From UBA2227 sp036677505 (GTDB taxonomy: Bacteria > Bacillota_I > Bacilli_A > Erysipelotrichales > Erysipelotrichaceae), in the NCBI GenBank assembly GCA_036677505.1, contig JAVBWK010000027.1:1-64000 (forward strand): a stretch of 64,000 nucleotides of DNA, given 5' to 3'. Shown piece after piece: positions 50,548 through 57,941 of the stretch; position 1 is the stretch's first letter, and each line of letters starts with the position of its first letter. The translations under genes were made by a program, and so were the position numbers. The notes under the pieces are model-generated. The model did not search any database and was not told where the DNA came from. It was given only the letters and a program-made list of their open reading frames with translations.

Positions 50548-51402
50548 CTATTTCTGTAAAGCGATCAGTAACTCGCGGATCAGCTTGCAAGCCAGTGCCG
50601 TCGAAGCCCCTGTCGGATCGAGCATCGGATTGAGTTCATTGACATCCAAGCCCACGATATCAAGTCCGGCAACCTTCATTAAAGCACTTCGCAATGTTTC
50701 GAAAGTCAGACCTCCGGCTTCCGGAGTCCCGGTACCCGGCAGTTGCGAAGGATCCAGCACATCGAGATCCACCGTCAGATATACCGGCTTCCCTTTCAGA
50801 GAAGCGACAGCTGAATCTACGGTATCAGCCGTAAACTTTTCCTGAATCAGATGACTCTTCGCAAACTCAAACTCCGCTTTTTCACCCGAGCGGATCCCAA
50901 ACTGAAAAATCTTGTGATCCCCCACCAAATCATGGCAGCGGCGGATCACGGTTGCATGCGACAGTGTCTCCCCCATGTAATCATCGCGTAAGTCGGTATG
51001 GGCATCAAAGTGAACGATATGCACATCCGGATACTTGTTGAACACGGCGCAGAAAATCCCTAAGGTGACCAGATGTTCGCCGCCGATCAGAAACGGCAGT
51101 TTTTCGGCCGAAAGAATTTCTAGGGCTGCTTCTTCGATCACATCTAACGCCCGGCTCGGATTGCCAAAGGGCAGATCGAGATCGCCGGCATCACACACGG
51201 TTGTCGTATCCAACTCTTTATCAAGATAGGGCGAATAGATTTCTATGCCGAATGACTCTTTGCGGATGGCCGAAGATGCAAAGCGGGTGCCCGGACGATA
51301 CGAGGTCGTCGAGTCAAACGGTGCACCGATCAGGACGATCTTGGCATCCTCAAAATCAGCCTCACACCCGATAAAGGTCGAAACGTTTTTACTCAGATGC
51401 AT
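50548..51402 (-). CDS. speB: Agmatinase
   Basis: SpeB hydrolyses agmatine to putrescine and urea. The 284-residue ureohydrolase has the dinuclear manganese motifs GGEHLVTLG near residue 100, HFDAHTDLRDDY near 125 and LTVDLDVLDPSQLPGTGTPE near 205. Context, with an arginine decarboxylase and spermidine synthase in the operon, argues for agmatine over arginine or guanidinobutyrate. The ATG at 51402 overlaps the speE end by 14 bp. Confidence 0.92.
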   Translation of the reverse strand: MHLSKNVSTFIGCEADFEDAKIVLIGAPFDSTTSYRPGTRFASSAIRKESFGIEIYSPYLDKELDTTTVCDAGDLDLPFGNPSRALDVIEEAALEILSAEKLPFLIGGEHLVTLGIFCAVFNKYPDVHIVHFDAHTDLRDDYMGETLSHATVIRRCHDLVGDHKIFQFGIRSGEKAEFEFAKSHLIQEKFTADTVDSAVASLKGKPVYLTVDLDVLDPSQLPGTGTPEAGGLTFETLRSALMKVAGLDIVGLDVNELNPMLDPTGASTALACKLIRELLIALQK

Positions 51403-52243
51403 GAGACAACAGCTCCTTGACATAATTGGGCAAAGCAAAACAGCCGATATGCAAGTCAAGATTGTAATAGCCGGTTTTGAGGTTCAGTGCCGTCCACTCT
51501 TCCCTTTTCAGATCACGGATCGGATCGATGCTTTTGGAAGCATAACCAAACAGCCAGTGACCGGAGGGATAGGTCGGGATATGTGCCTGATATACACGTG
51601 CGATCGGAAACAGCTCCTTGATGCGCATATGAGCGCGCTTCATCGAGTGCTGATACGTATCATAATAGGGATTTTCGTGCTGATTGACCAAAATGCCGTT
51701 TTCCTTTAAAGCATGATAACAGTTGCCGTAAAACTCACGGGTAAACAGTCCTTCGCCCGGTCCGAAAGGATCGGTGGAATCCACGATGATCAGATCATAT
51801 TCATTGACCCGCGAACGGACAAATTTCAACCCGTCTTCATAGAAAATATGGACGCGCGGATCGCTGAGGCTGACGGTCGTATTGGGGAAAAATTCCAGAC
51901 AGACATCGACGACCAGCTTGTCGATTTCGACCATATCAATATGCTCAACACCCGGATAACGGCACAGCTCACGCACCGTTCCGCCATCCCCGGCCCCGAT
52001 GACCAACACCCGCTTGATATCCGGATTGGTCGCCATCGGAACATGCACGATCATATCGTGATAAATGAATTCATCTTTCTCGGTGACCATCATCAGTCCG
52101 TCCAAAGTGAAAAACTTGCCGAATTCCTTGGAATGGAAGACGTCGATGCGCTGAAAGTCGCTTTGACCCTGATAGAGCTGCTGATCGACTAAAATCGAGA
52201 AACGGACGTTGTCCGTATGTTGTTCGGTATACCATAGTTCCAT
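51389..52243 (-). CDS. speE: Spermidine synthase
   Basis: SpeE transfers aminopropyl from decarboxylated SAM to putrescine. The 284-residue protein has the N-terminal ELWYTEQHTDNVRFSI, GAGDGGTVRELCRYP near residue 85, an acidic DMVEIDKLVVDV loop and DSTDPFGPGEGLFTREFY near 155. It releases MTA, which mtnN elsewhere in the window can cleave. It lies 3 bp behind speA. Confidence 0.96.
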   Translation of the reverse strand: MELWYTEQHTDNVRFSILVDQQLYQGQSDFQRIDVFHSKEFGKFFTLDGLMMVTEKDEFIYHDMIVHVPMATNPDIKRVLVIGAGDGGTVRELCRYPGVEHIDMVEIDKLVVDVCLEFFPNTTVSLSDPRVHIFYEDGLKFVRSRVNEYDLIIVDSTDPFGPGEGLFTREFYGNCYHALKENGILVNQHENPYYDTYQHSMKRAHMRIKELFPIARVYQAHIPTYPSGHWLFGYASKSIDPIRDLKREEWTALNLKTGYYNLDLHIGCFALPNYVKELLSHASE

Positions 52244-52246
52244 GTT

Positions 52247-53698
52247 CTAATCCTCCAATACGTCGATCGTTTGGATGCTGGTGTCTTTCGGACCGGTAAT
52301 GAAACTGCCCTTGGACTTTGCATAATGGATCATATCGACGATTTCTTTCGTTATTAATTCTCCCGGCGCACAAATCGGTATGCCCGGAGGGTAAGCCATG
52401 ATGGACTCGCCGCTGACCTTTCCGATCGCTTCATCGATCGAAACGGTCACACACGGTGTATAAAACGCTTCCCGTGGTGTTTTGACGACAACGGGCTGAA
52501 TATATTCCTGCGTCAGCATCCCTGCCGGATCTTTGGCATATTTGCGCTTGATATCGGTCAGTGCGCCTAACAGACGCTCGACTTTCAGTGCGGTATCCCC
52601 CACAGAAATGATCGCCAGGATATTGCCCAAATCACCGAATTCAATCTGAATGTCATATTCATCGCGCAGGATATCGGCGATCTCAATGCCGGTCAGACCG
52701 ATGTCCCGGGTAAAGACGGACAGTTTGGTCGGATCGACATTGCAAATGGTATCGCCATTGATCAATGCTTCATCAAAGGGGATGTACCCGCTGACTTTAC
52801 GGATCTCTTCCCTTGCATAGCGGGTCAACTCGGCCACTTTTTTAAATACGGCCTTACCTTCCAACGCCAGATGCTTTCGCGCGATATCCAATGAAGCCAA
52901 CAGCAGATACGATCCGCTGGTCGTATGGGTCAGATTGAGCATTGAGCGGACATAGCTTGTCTGCCGGTCATCTTTGATCAGCAGAAAGGAGCTTTGAGTC
53001 AGTGAACCGCCGGTTTTATGCATGCTTACCGCCGCCATATCGGCACCGGCCGCCATGGCACTGATTGGCAGGTCATCACCGAAATAAAAGTGGGTCCCAT
53101 GGGCTTCATCGACCAGCACTTTGATTCCGTGGCGATGGGCGATGTCGACGATGCCCTTTAAATCACCGCAAATCCCGTAGTAGGTCGGATTATTGACAAA
53201 GACCGCTTTGACATCCGGATTGGCCAGGATCGCCGCTTCGATATCCGCTTTGGACATGCCCAATCCGATGCCCAGTTTTTCATCAATGCCCGGATTGACA
53301 TATACCGGAATCGCCCCGGTCAATATCAGCGCATTGATCGCCGAGCGGTGGACATTGCGCGGTAAAATGATTTTATCACCCTGCTTACAGGCGGACATGA
53401 CCATCGCCTGCACGGCCGCTGTGGTTCCTCCGACAATAAAAAACGCATGCCCCGCCCCAAACGCTTCGGCCGCGATTTTCTCCGCTTCAAGAATGACGCC
53501 GGTTGGCGAGCACAAATAGTCCAGCGGTTTGCGTGAGTTGAGATCATACTGGATGGCTTTATCCCCCAGAAAATCGCGCAACAGCGGATTGCCTTTGCCT
53601 TGCTTATGTCCGGGAACATCAAAAGACACGATGCGCTGACTGACCTGTTCGCTCAGCGCTTCGACGATCAGCGTGCGATGCTGGTCGCGTTTAGTCAT
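52247..53698 (-). CDS. speA: PLP-dependent arginine decarboxylase (Orn/Lys/Arg decarboxylase family)
   Basis: This 483-residue fold-type I decarboxylase is of the Bacillus SpeA kind. It has DVPGHKQGKGN near residue 28, FFIVGGTTAAVQAM near 85, DEAHGTHFYF near 200 and the PLP lysine in SMHKTGGSLTQSS near 225. Substrate specificity is not decided by these motifs; arginine is inferred because agmatinase completes the route to putrescine in the same operon. The ATG at 53698 overlaps speD by 8 bp. Confidence 0.88.
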   Translation of the reverse strand: MTKRDQHRTLIVEALSEQVSQRIVSFDVPGHKQGKGNPLLRDFLGDKAIQYDLNSRKPLDYLCSPTGVILEAEKIAAEAFGAGHAFFIVGGTTAAVQAMVMSACKQGDKIILPRNVHRSAINALILTGAIPVYVNPGIDEKLGIGLGMSKADIEAAILANPDVKAVFVNNPTYYGICGDLKGIVDIAHRHGIKVLVDEAHGTHFYFGDDLPISAMAAGADMAAVSMHKTGGSLTQSSFLLIKDDRQTSYVRSMLNLTHTTSGSYLLLASLDIARKHLALEGKAVFKKVAELTRYAREEIRKVSGYIPFDEALINGDTICNVDPTKLSVFTRDIGLTGIEIADILRDEYDIQIEFGDLGNILAIISVGDTALKVERLLGALTDIKRKYAKDPAGMLTQEYIQPVVVKTPREAFYTPCVTVSIDEAIGKVSGESIMAYPPGIPICAPGELITKEIVDMIHYAKSKGSFITGPKDTSIQTIDVLED

Positions 53699-54515
53699 TG
53701 ACGGAATCCTCGTAAATATTGGACCCGCTGAAAATCTCAATCATTTCTTTATACAAAGCATTGGTGATTTCACGGCGGACCACCGGCTTCAATTCATCCT
53801 TATCCGTGTTATACAAATAGTTTTGAAGTTCGATATTATTGACCATCATCTTGGTATGAAAAATGTTGGACTGATAGACATTGATATCGACGGCATCGTA
53901 GTTCTTCAGTGTTTCCTTATTGATATACTGCTGGATAGACGTGATTTTGTGATCGATAAAATGTTTTTTGCGGTCGATGTCACGGGTAAAACCGCGCACC
54001 CGGTAATCGATCGTGATGATATCGGAGTCAAAGCAGCTGATCAGATAATCCAGGGCATTGAGCGGTGAAATCGTTCCGCAAGTCGATACATCGATATCGA
54101 CCCGAAACGTGGAAATTGCATGATCGGGATGATATTCCGGATATGAGTGGACGGTCACATGGCTTTTGTCCAAATGAGCAACGATGGTTTTGTTTTCATT
54201 AAAAACGCCCATCCCTAAGTTGCATGTCGGATCGACGAGGTTTTCTTCAATGGGATCTTCGGAAATCAGGACAGTGACACTGGCTCCCTGCGGATCATAA
54301 TCTTGCTTGGCAATATTTAAAACGTGAGCACCGATGATATCGGTGACATCGCATAATATCTTGGTCAGACGTTCGGCATTGTATTGTTCATCAATATAAG
54401 CCAAATAGTTTTTGCGCTCTTTCTCGCTTTTGGCGAAATTGACATCGTAGATGTTGAAGCTCAAGGTCTTTGTCAGATTGTTAAATCCATACAAAGCAAT
54501 TTTGCCATTGTTCAT
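53691..54515 (-). CDS. speD: S-adenosylmethionine decarboxylase, E. coli type (class 1A)
   Basis: SpeD supplies decarboxylated SAM. The 274-residue proenzyme is of the long E. coli class rather than the about 125-aa Bacillus class. The self-cleavage site lies in HLDKSHVTVHSYPEYHPDH near residue 115, where the serine becomes the pyruvoyl group, and the C-terminal half with YRVRGFTRD follows. It is the first gene of speD-speA-speE-speB, with its own promoter. Confidence 0.95.
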   Translation of the reverse strand: MNNGKIALYGFNNLTKTLSFNIYDVNFAKSEKERKNYLAYIDEQYNAERLTKILCDVTDIIGAHVLNIAKQDYDPQGASVTVLISEDPIEENLVDPTCNLGMGVFNENKTIVAHLDKSHVTVHSYPEYHPDHAISTFRVDIDVSTCGTISPLNALDYLISCFDSDIITIDYRVRGFTRDIDRKKHFIDHKITSIQQYINKETLKNYDAVDINVYQSNIFHTKMMVNNIELQNYLYNTDKDELKPVVRREITNALYKEMIEIFSGSNIYEDSVND

Positions 54516-54547
54516 CTTCAGTCCTCCTGTTTAATAAAACAAAACAT

Positions 54548-54575
54548 ATTATACAGTATTACTAAATAAATGCAA
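54548..54575 (-). promoter_or_regulatory. speDAEB promoter
   Basis: TTGCAT (54570-54575), 16 bp and TATAAT (54548-54553) on the minus strand. The leader is short (about 25 nt), so there is no room for an upstream ORF or riboswitch. Confidence 0.75.
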
Positions 54576-54583
54576 CAAGTTCA

Positions 54584-54613
54584 ATAAAAAAACCGCGTTA
54601 TTTTCAGCGGTTT
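54584..54613 (-). terminator. Esterase gene terminator over the stop codon
   Basis: AAACCGC/GCGGTTT with a 10-base loop (54590-54613), then TTTT on the minus strand. The TGA stop (54604-54606) is in the loop. Confidence 0.8.
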
Positions 54614-55374
54614 TCATCAAGCAAAAATGCGAGGATATTTCCGATCCGCTTGGACCAGTCACTTTCATGATGGATGCCCTGCGGATACTCCCGATACAGA
54701 AAGCTGTACAATCCTTTGTGCGACCAGACGGAGGCGATCGCCCGGTTGGTATCCACATACGACTGACTCTCACGGTCAATCTTGGACTCCATCCGACCGA
54801 CATCCATATAGACGCAGTTGCCGGAGACATCACTTCCCTCAATCAGTTTCACCATATCCTGAGGTGCAAACCACAGAGCATTGGACAGACAGGCGATTTT
54901 CGTAAAAATCTTGGGATAACGGCACATGGCAGCCATCGAGATCAACCCGCCCATGCTTGATCCGGCCATCAGAAACTGATTCAAAACAGGATATTCTTTC
55001 TTAATCCAAGGAATCAGGACATAAACGATCCAATCGATATACTCATTACCCTTTCCTCCGGCCGGACGAGTCAGCCAATCCCTTAAGCCTACGATATCTT
55101 CATTATAGAACGGACTGTACTCATCCAATCGGTTTAAACCTTCGGCACAGCTGATCCCGACGACCACCAGATCAAGCCCGGTCTGTTCAATGGCATCCTT
55201 AAGTTTCCAACTCACACCGAAAGATGCCCGGGCATCGTCAAACAGATTCTGTCCGTCATGCATGATCAGACATGGCAACGGTTCACGGATACCTTCGGGA
55301 TAATATACAAAAACGGCCGCATCACGGCCGGAAAACGTCAGATTCATCGTAAATTCCTTGAGGATATAGTTCAC
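54604..55374 (-). CDS. Alpha/beta-hydrolase esterase (esterase D/enterochelin esterase-like)
   Basis: This 256-residue cytosolic hydrolase has the nucleophile elbow GSSMGG near residue 140, an HDGQNLFDD stretch near 40 typical of the putative esterase (PF00756-like) family, and a late HHESDW that may hold the catalytic histidine. The substrate is unknown. It starts at a GTG overlapping the stop of the upstream TPR-like gene, so the two are coupled. Confidence 0.82.
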   Translation of the reverse strand: MNYILKEFTMNLTFSGRDAAVFVYYPEGIREPLPCLIMHDGQNLFDDARASFGVSWKLKDAIEQTGLDLVVVGISCAEGLNRLDEYSPFYNEDIVGLRDWLTRPAGGKGNEYIDWIVYVLIPWIKKEYPVLNQFLMAGSSMGGLISMAAMCRYPKIFTKIACLSNALWFAPQDMVKLIEGSDVSGNCVYMDVGRMESKIDRESQSYVDTNRAIASVWSHKGLYSFLYREYPQGIHHESDWSKRIGNILAFLLDENR

Positions 55375-55961
55375 GATTCAATCACTCCTTTGGTTTTAGC
55401 TAAGCGATATGCATGATACAGAGGTGCGTATTCGCTTTTGATCCGGTTCCAAACGATCAGACATTCATCAGACAGTTTCTTTTTCGATGCACGGAAATAC
55501 TCAGTGGCCAAATCCGCGCTGTTTAACGCTTGTTCCCCTTGTTTTACATCGCAGTAAAGAGAAGCCAAAGCTGTCTCAACATATGGATTGAGCAGCAAAT
55601 CCGGATACTTCAGACGGATGTCAGAAATCAGTTCGATTCCTTCGAAATAACGCTTCATTTCCCGCAGGATCTCAACATTTTTGACAATAACGGTCGGTAA
55701 AGAAGCCTGATCTTTCTGAATGATTGCCATACGCAGCGCTTCCTGCGCAAAGTCGTATGCTTTCTGAATAATTCCGGTATTGAGAAAATGAGCCGACTGA
55801 TCCAGCAGGTTTTTGACCGACTCTTCTTTTTCCAGTAACGACTTCGAAAACTCCGCATCCAGCTCGACAGCCATTTTCAGCGGTTGTTTCTCGCCGATTT
55901 CGCTGTACCAGTCCTGCTTGATCTTGATATAGCGTTTTCCCTTATACTCAAACTTATCCAT
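55371..55961 (-). CDS. TPR-like helical protein of unknown function
   Basis: I do not recognise a named family. The 196-residue protein begins with a short beta-type segment (YKGKRYIKIKQDWY), and from about residue 40 it is all helical with TPR-like repeats, such as QKAYDFAQEALRMAI and GEQALNSADLATEYF. No signal peptide or transmembrane helix is seen. It is translationally coupled to an esterase, with its own promoter (56063-56090). Confidence 0.55.
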   Translation of the reverse strand: MDKFEYKGKRYIKIKQDWYSEIGEKQPLKMAVELDAEFSKSLLEKEESVKNLLDQSAHFLNTGIIQKAYDFAQEALRMAIIQKDQASLPTVIVKNVEILREMKRYFEGIELISDIRLKYPDLLLNPYVETALASLYCDVKQGEQALNSADLATEYFRASKKKLSDECLIVWNRIKSEYAPLYHAYRLAKTKGVIES

Positions 55962-55984
55962 TTTCTTCCTCCGTATTCAAACTA

Positions 55985-56040
55985 ACAAAAAAAGCCTTCG
56001 TTGTGCTGATGACTGTTATTTCAGTTGATGAAAATAACGC
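55985..56040 (-). other. Leader of the TPR/esterase operon with a hairpin and U-tract
   Basis: The minus-strand leader contains GTTATTT...AAATAAC (a 7-bp stem) followed about 20 nt later by GGCTTTTTTTG. The U-tract is not directly behind a strong stem, so it is not a clear terminator. It may be an attenuator, or just AT-rich leader. Confidence 0.3.
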
Positions 56041-56062
56041 AAATAAAAATATCTCTACCCAT

Positions 56063-56090
56063 ATTATAGAATAGAAATATTTTTAATCAA
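56063..56090 (-). promoter_or_regulatory. Promoter of the TPR/esterase operon
   Basis: TTGATT (56085-56090), 16 bp and TATAAT (56063-56068) on the minus strand, between the buk stop and the TPR-like gene. Confidence 0.7.
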
Positions 56091-56100
56091 TACCTATTTT

Positions 56101-57165
56101 TCAGATGTACGACTGGACTTCTTCCTCTTTGTTGAGAAATCTCAGTGCCCCCATAGCCAAGGCAGCCAGTTCATCCTCTCCCGGATATACTTTGACATCA
56201 CTGATCCAGTCAATACGCTCACTCAGAGTTTTGCATATATATTCATTATACGCCAAACCTCCGGTCAGAAGGATCGCATCGACCTTGCCCTCCAATACCG
56301 TAGCCATCGCCCCGATTTCTTTGGCCATCTGATAGATCATGGCATCGATCACACGTTTGGCCTCATCATCGTGCTGAGCCTGCTCCATGATTGATATGAC
56401 ATTGTTGGATCCCATATAGGACACCAATCCGCCGCCCCCGACCAAAAGTTTGCGTACCTGACGGGTATCCCCGCGAAATTCTTCGACCAAATCCAACACA
56501 GAGAAACAGCTGAGACCGCCACTGCGCTCGGGTGAAAACGGTCCTTCCCCATCCAGTGCATTATTGACATCGATGACCTGACCTTTGCGGTGAGCACCGA
56601 TGGAAACACCGCCACCCATATGACAGACGATCAGATTGAGTGAAGCCACGTCCCCAGATATCTCTTTGGCATACTGACGGGCAATCTGTTTCTGATTCAG
56701 TGCATGGAAAACGCTTCGTCTTGATACCTGTTTTAAACCGGAATAACGGGCCAGCACACACAGCTCATCGGTCACCGGTGCATCGACAAACACGACCGGC
56801 TTATGATACTTTTCTCCCCAGTAATAACCGATGCAGTTTCCGACATTGGTCACATGCGTACCGTATTTCTCAGCCAGAATATCGTCAATGACTTCTTTCG
56901 ATACCCAATAAATCCCTCCGGGAAGAGGCTTGACGACTCCTCCGCGCACACATATGCAATCCAGCGATTCAAAGGAAACATCAATCTCCCTCATCCACTT
57001 TTCAATGGCTTCCCTACGGAAATCCTGCTGATCAAGGACCCTATGAAATGAAGATATTTCCGAAGCGCTGTGGCGGATGGTCGTGCTTTTGACCATGGTT
57101 TCCCCTTGAAATATCGCAGCTTTCGAAGATGTCGAACCTAAATTCAGTACCAGTATGTTAAACAT
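56101..57165 (-). CDS. buk: Butyrate kinase
   Basis: Buk interconverts butyryl phosphate and ADP with butyrate and ATP, an energy-conserving end step or branched-chain acyl route. The 354-residue ASKHA kinase has VLNLGSTSSKAAIF at the N-terminus, CVRGGVVKPLPGG near residue 73, VDAPVTDEL near 127, CHMGGGVSIGAH near 184 and the adenosine region LTGGLAYNEYI near 298. Phosphotransbutyrylase (ptb) is not adjacent. No clear terminator follows. Confidence 0.93.
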   Translation of the reverse strand: MFNILVLNLGSTSSKAAIFQGETMVKSTTIRHSASEISSFHRVLDQQDFRREAIEKWMREIDVSFESLDCICVRGGVVKPLPGGIYWVSKEVIDDILAEKYGTHVTNVGNCIGYYWGEKYHKPVVFVDAPVTDELCVLARYSGLKQVSRRSVFHALNQKQIARQYAKEISGDVASLNLIVCHMGGGVSIGAHRKGQVIDVNNALDGEGPFSPERSGGLSCFSVLDLVEEFRGDTRQVRKLLVGGGGLVSYMGSNNVISIMEQAQHDDEAKRVIDAMIYQMAKEIGAMATVLEGKVDAILLTGGLAYNEYICKTLSERIDWISDVKVYPGEDELAALAMGALRFLNKEEEVQSYI

Positions 57166-57200
57166 GATGATCCTCCCTGCTTATATCTCTATTTTATCAT

Positions 57201-57224
57201 AAAAAAGGATGGTTATTGCCATCC
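57201..57224 (-). terminator. pflBA terminator over the stop codon
   Basis: GGATGG/CCATCC with a CAATAA loop that contains the pflA stop (57213-57215), then six T on the minus strand. Confidence 0.8.
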
Positions 57225-57941
57225 GAGTTGATTGTAAAGATAATCCTGCAAATATTTACAATAATCCTTGTCCATGCCATCGACATCCTTTAGCGGATTC
57301 TCAATGCCGAGTTTCTCATACTTGATATTCCCGAGGGTATGATAAGGCAAAATCTCTACTCTTTCTATGTGATCGAGCCTTTTGATCTTCTCAGCCAGCA
57401 GATCCATGTGCCCCAGCGTATCATTTTCACCCGGAACGATGACATAGCGGATCCAAAGTATGACTGCCTTTTCTTGTGCCTTTTCAAGAAACTGTGTTGA
57501 TGAAGATTCTTTGACTTTCGTCATCCGTTCAAACGACTGGGCATCCACGCCTTTAAAATCAAGTAGGATCAGATCCGTGTGATCGAGAATATCATCAAAG
57601 AATACAGGATTGCCGACGCCGGCGGTATCCAAGGTGATATGAATGCCATCCTCTTTGCACAGTTTCATCACTTCCAATAAAAACGGTGACTGAAACAGCG
57701 GTTCTCCTCCGCAAAAGGTGACTCCGCCTTTTTCTTTATAATACGGTTTATATCGGCGGATTTTCTCAAACAGTTCGACCGAGGTCATCGATGCGCCGTT
57801 TTTCGGATCCCACATATCGGGATTATGACAGTACAGACACCGCAACGTACAGCCGGATAAAAAGACGACCGTGCGGATGCCGGGACCATCCGCCGTTGCG
57901 AATGATTCAATTTTCGAAATATAGCCTTTAGATGGATTCAT
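57213..57941 (-). CDS. pflA: Pyruvate formate-lyase activating enzyme
   Basis: This 242-residue radical SAM enzyme installs the glycyl radical on PflB. The cluster motif is CTLRCLYCHNPDMW near residue 32, followed by GGVTFCGGEPLFQ near 70 and DTAGVG near 103. The ATG at 57941 lies inside the end of pflB with no good ribosome site, so translation is probably coupled. An upstream in-frame start would also lie within pflB. Confidence 0.95.
   Translation of the reverse strand: MNPSKGYISKIESFATADGPGIRTVVFLSGCTLRCLYCHNPDMWDPKNGASMTSVELFEKIRRYKPYYKEKGGVTFCGGEPLFQSPFLLEVMKLCKEDGIHITLDTAGVGNPVFFDDILDHTDLILLDFKGVDAQSFERMTKVKESSSTQFLEKAQEKAVILWIRYVIVPGENDTLGHMDLLAEKIKRLDHIERVEILPYHTLGNIKYEKLGIENPLKDVDGMDKDYCKYLQDYLYNQLGWQ

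Noticed and set aside
55985..56005. Terminator in the TPR/esterase leader
   Set aside because: The U-tract has only a 3-bp possible stem directly before it, so it is not called as a terminator.
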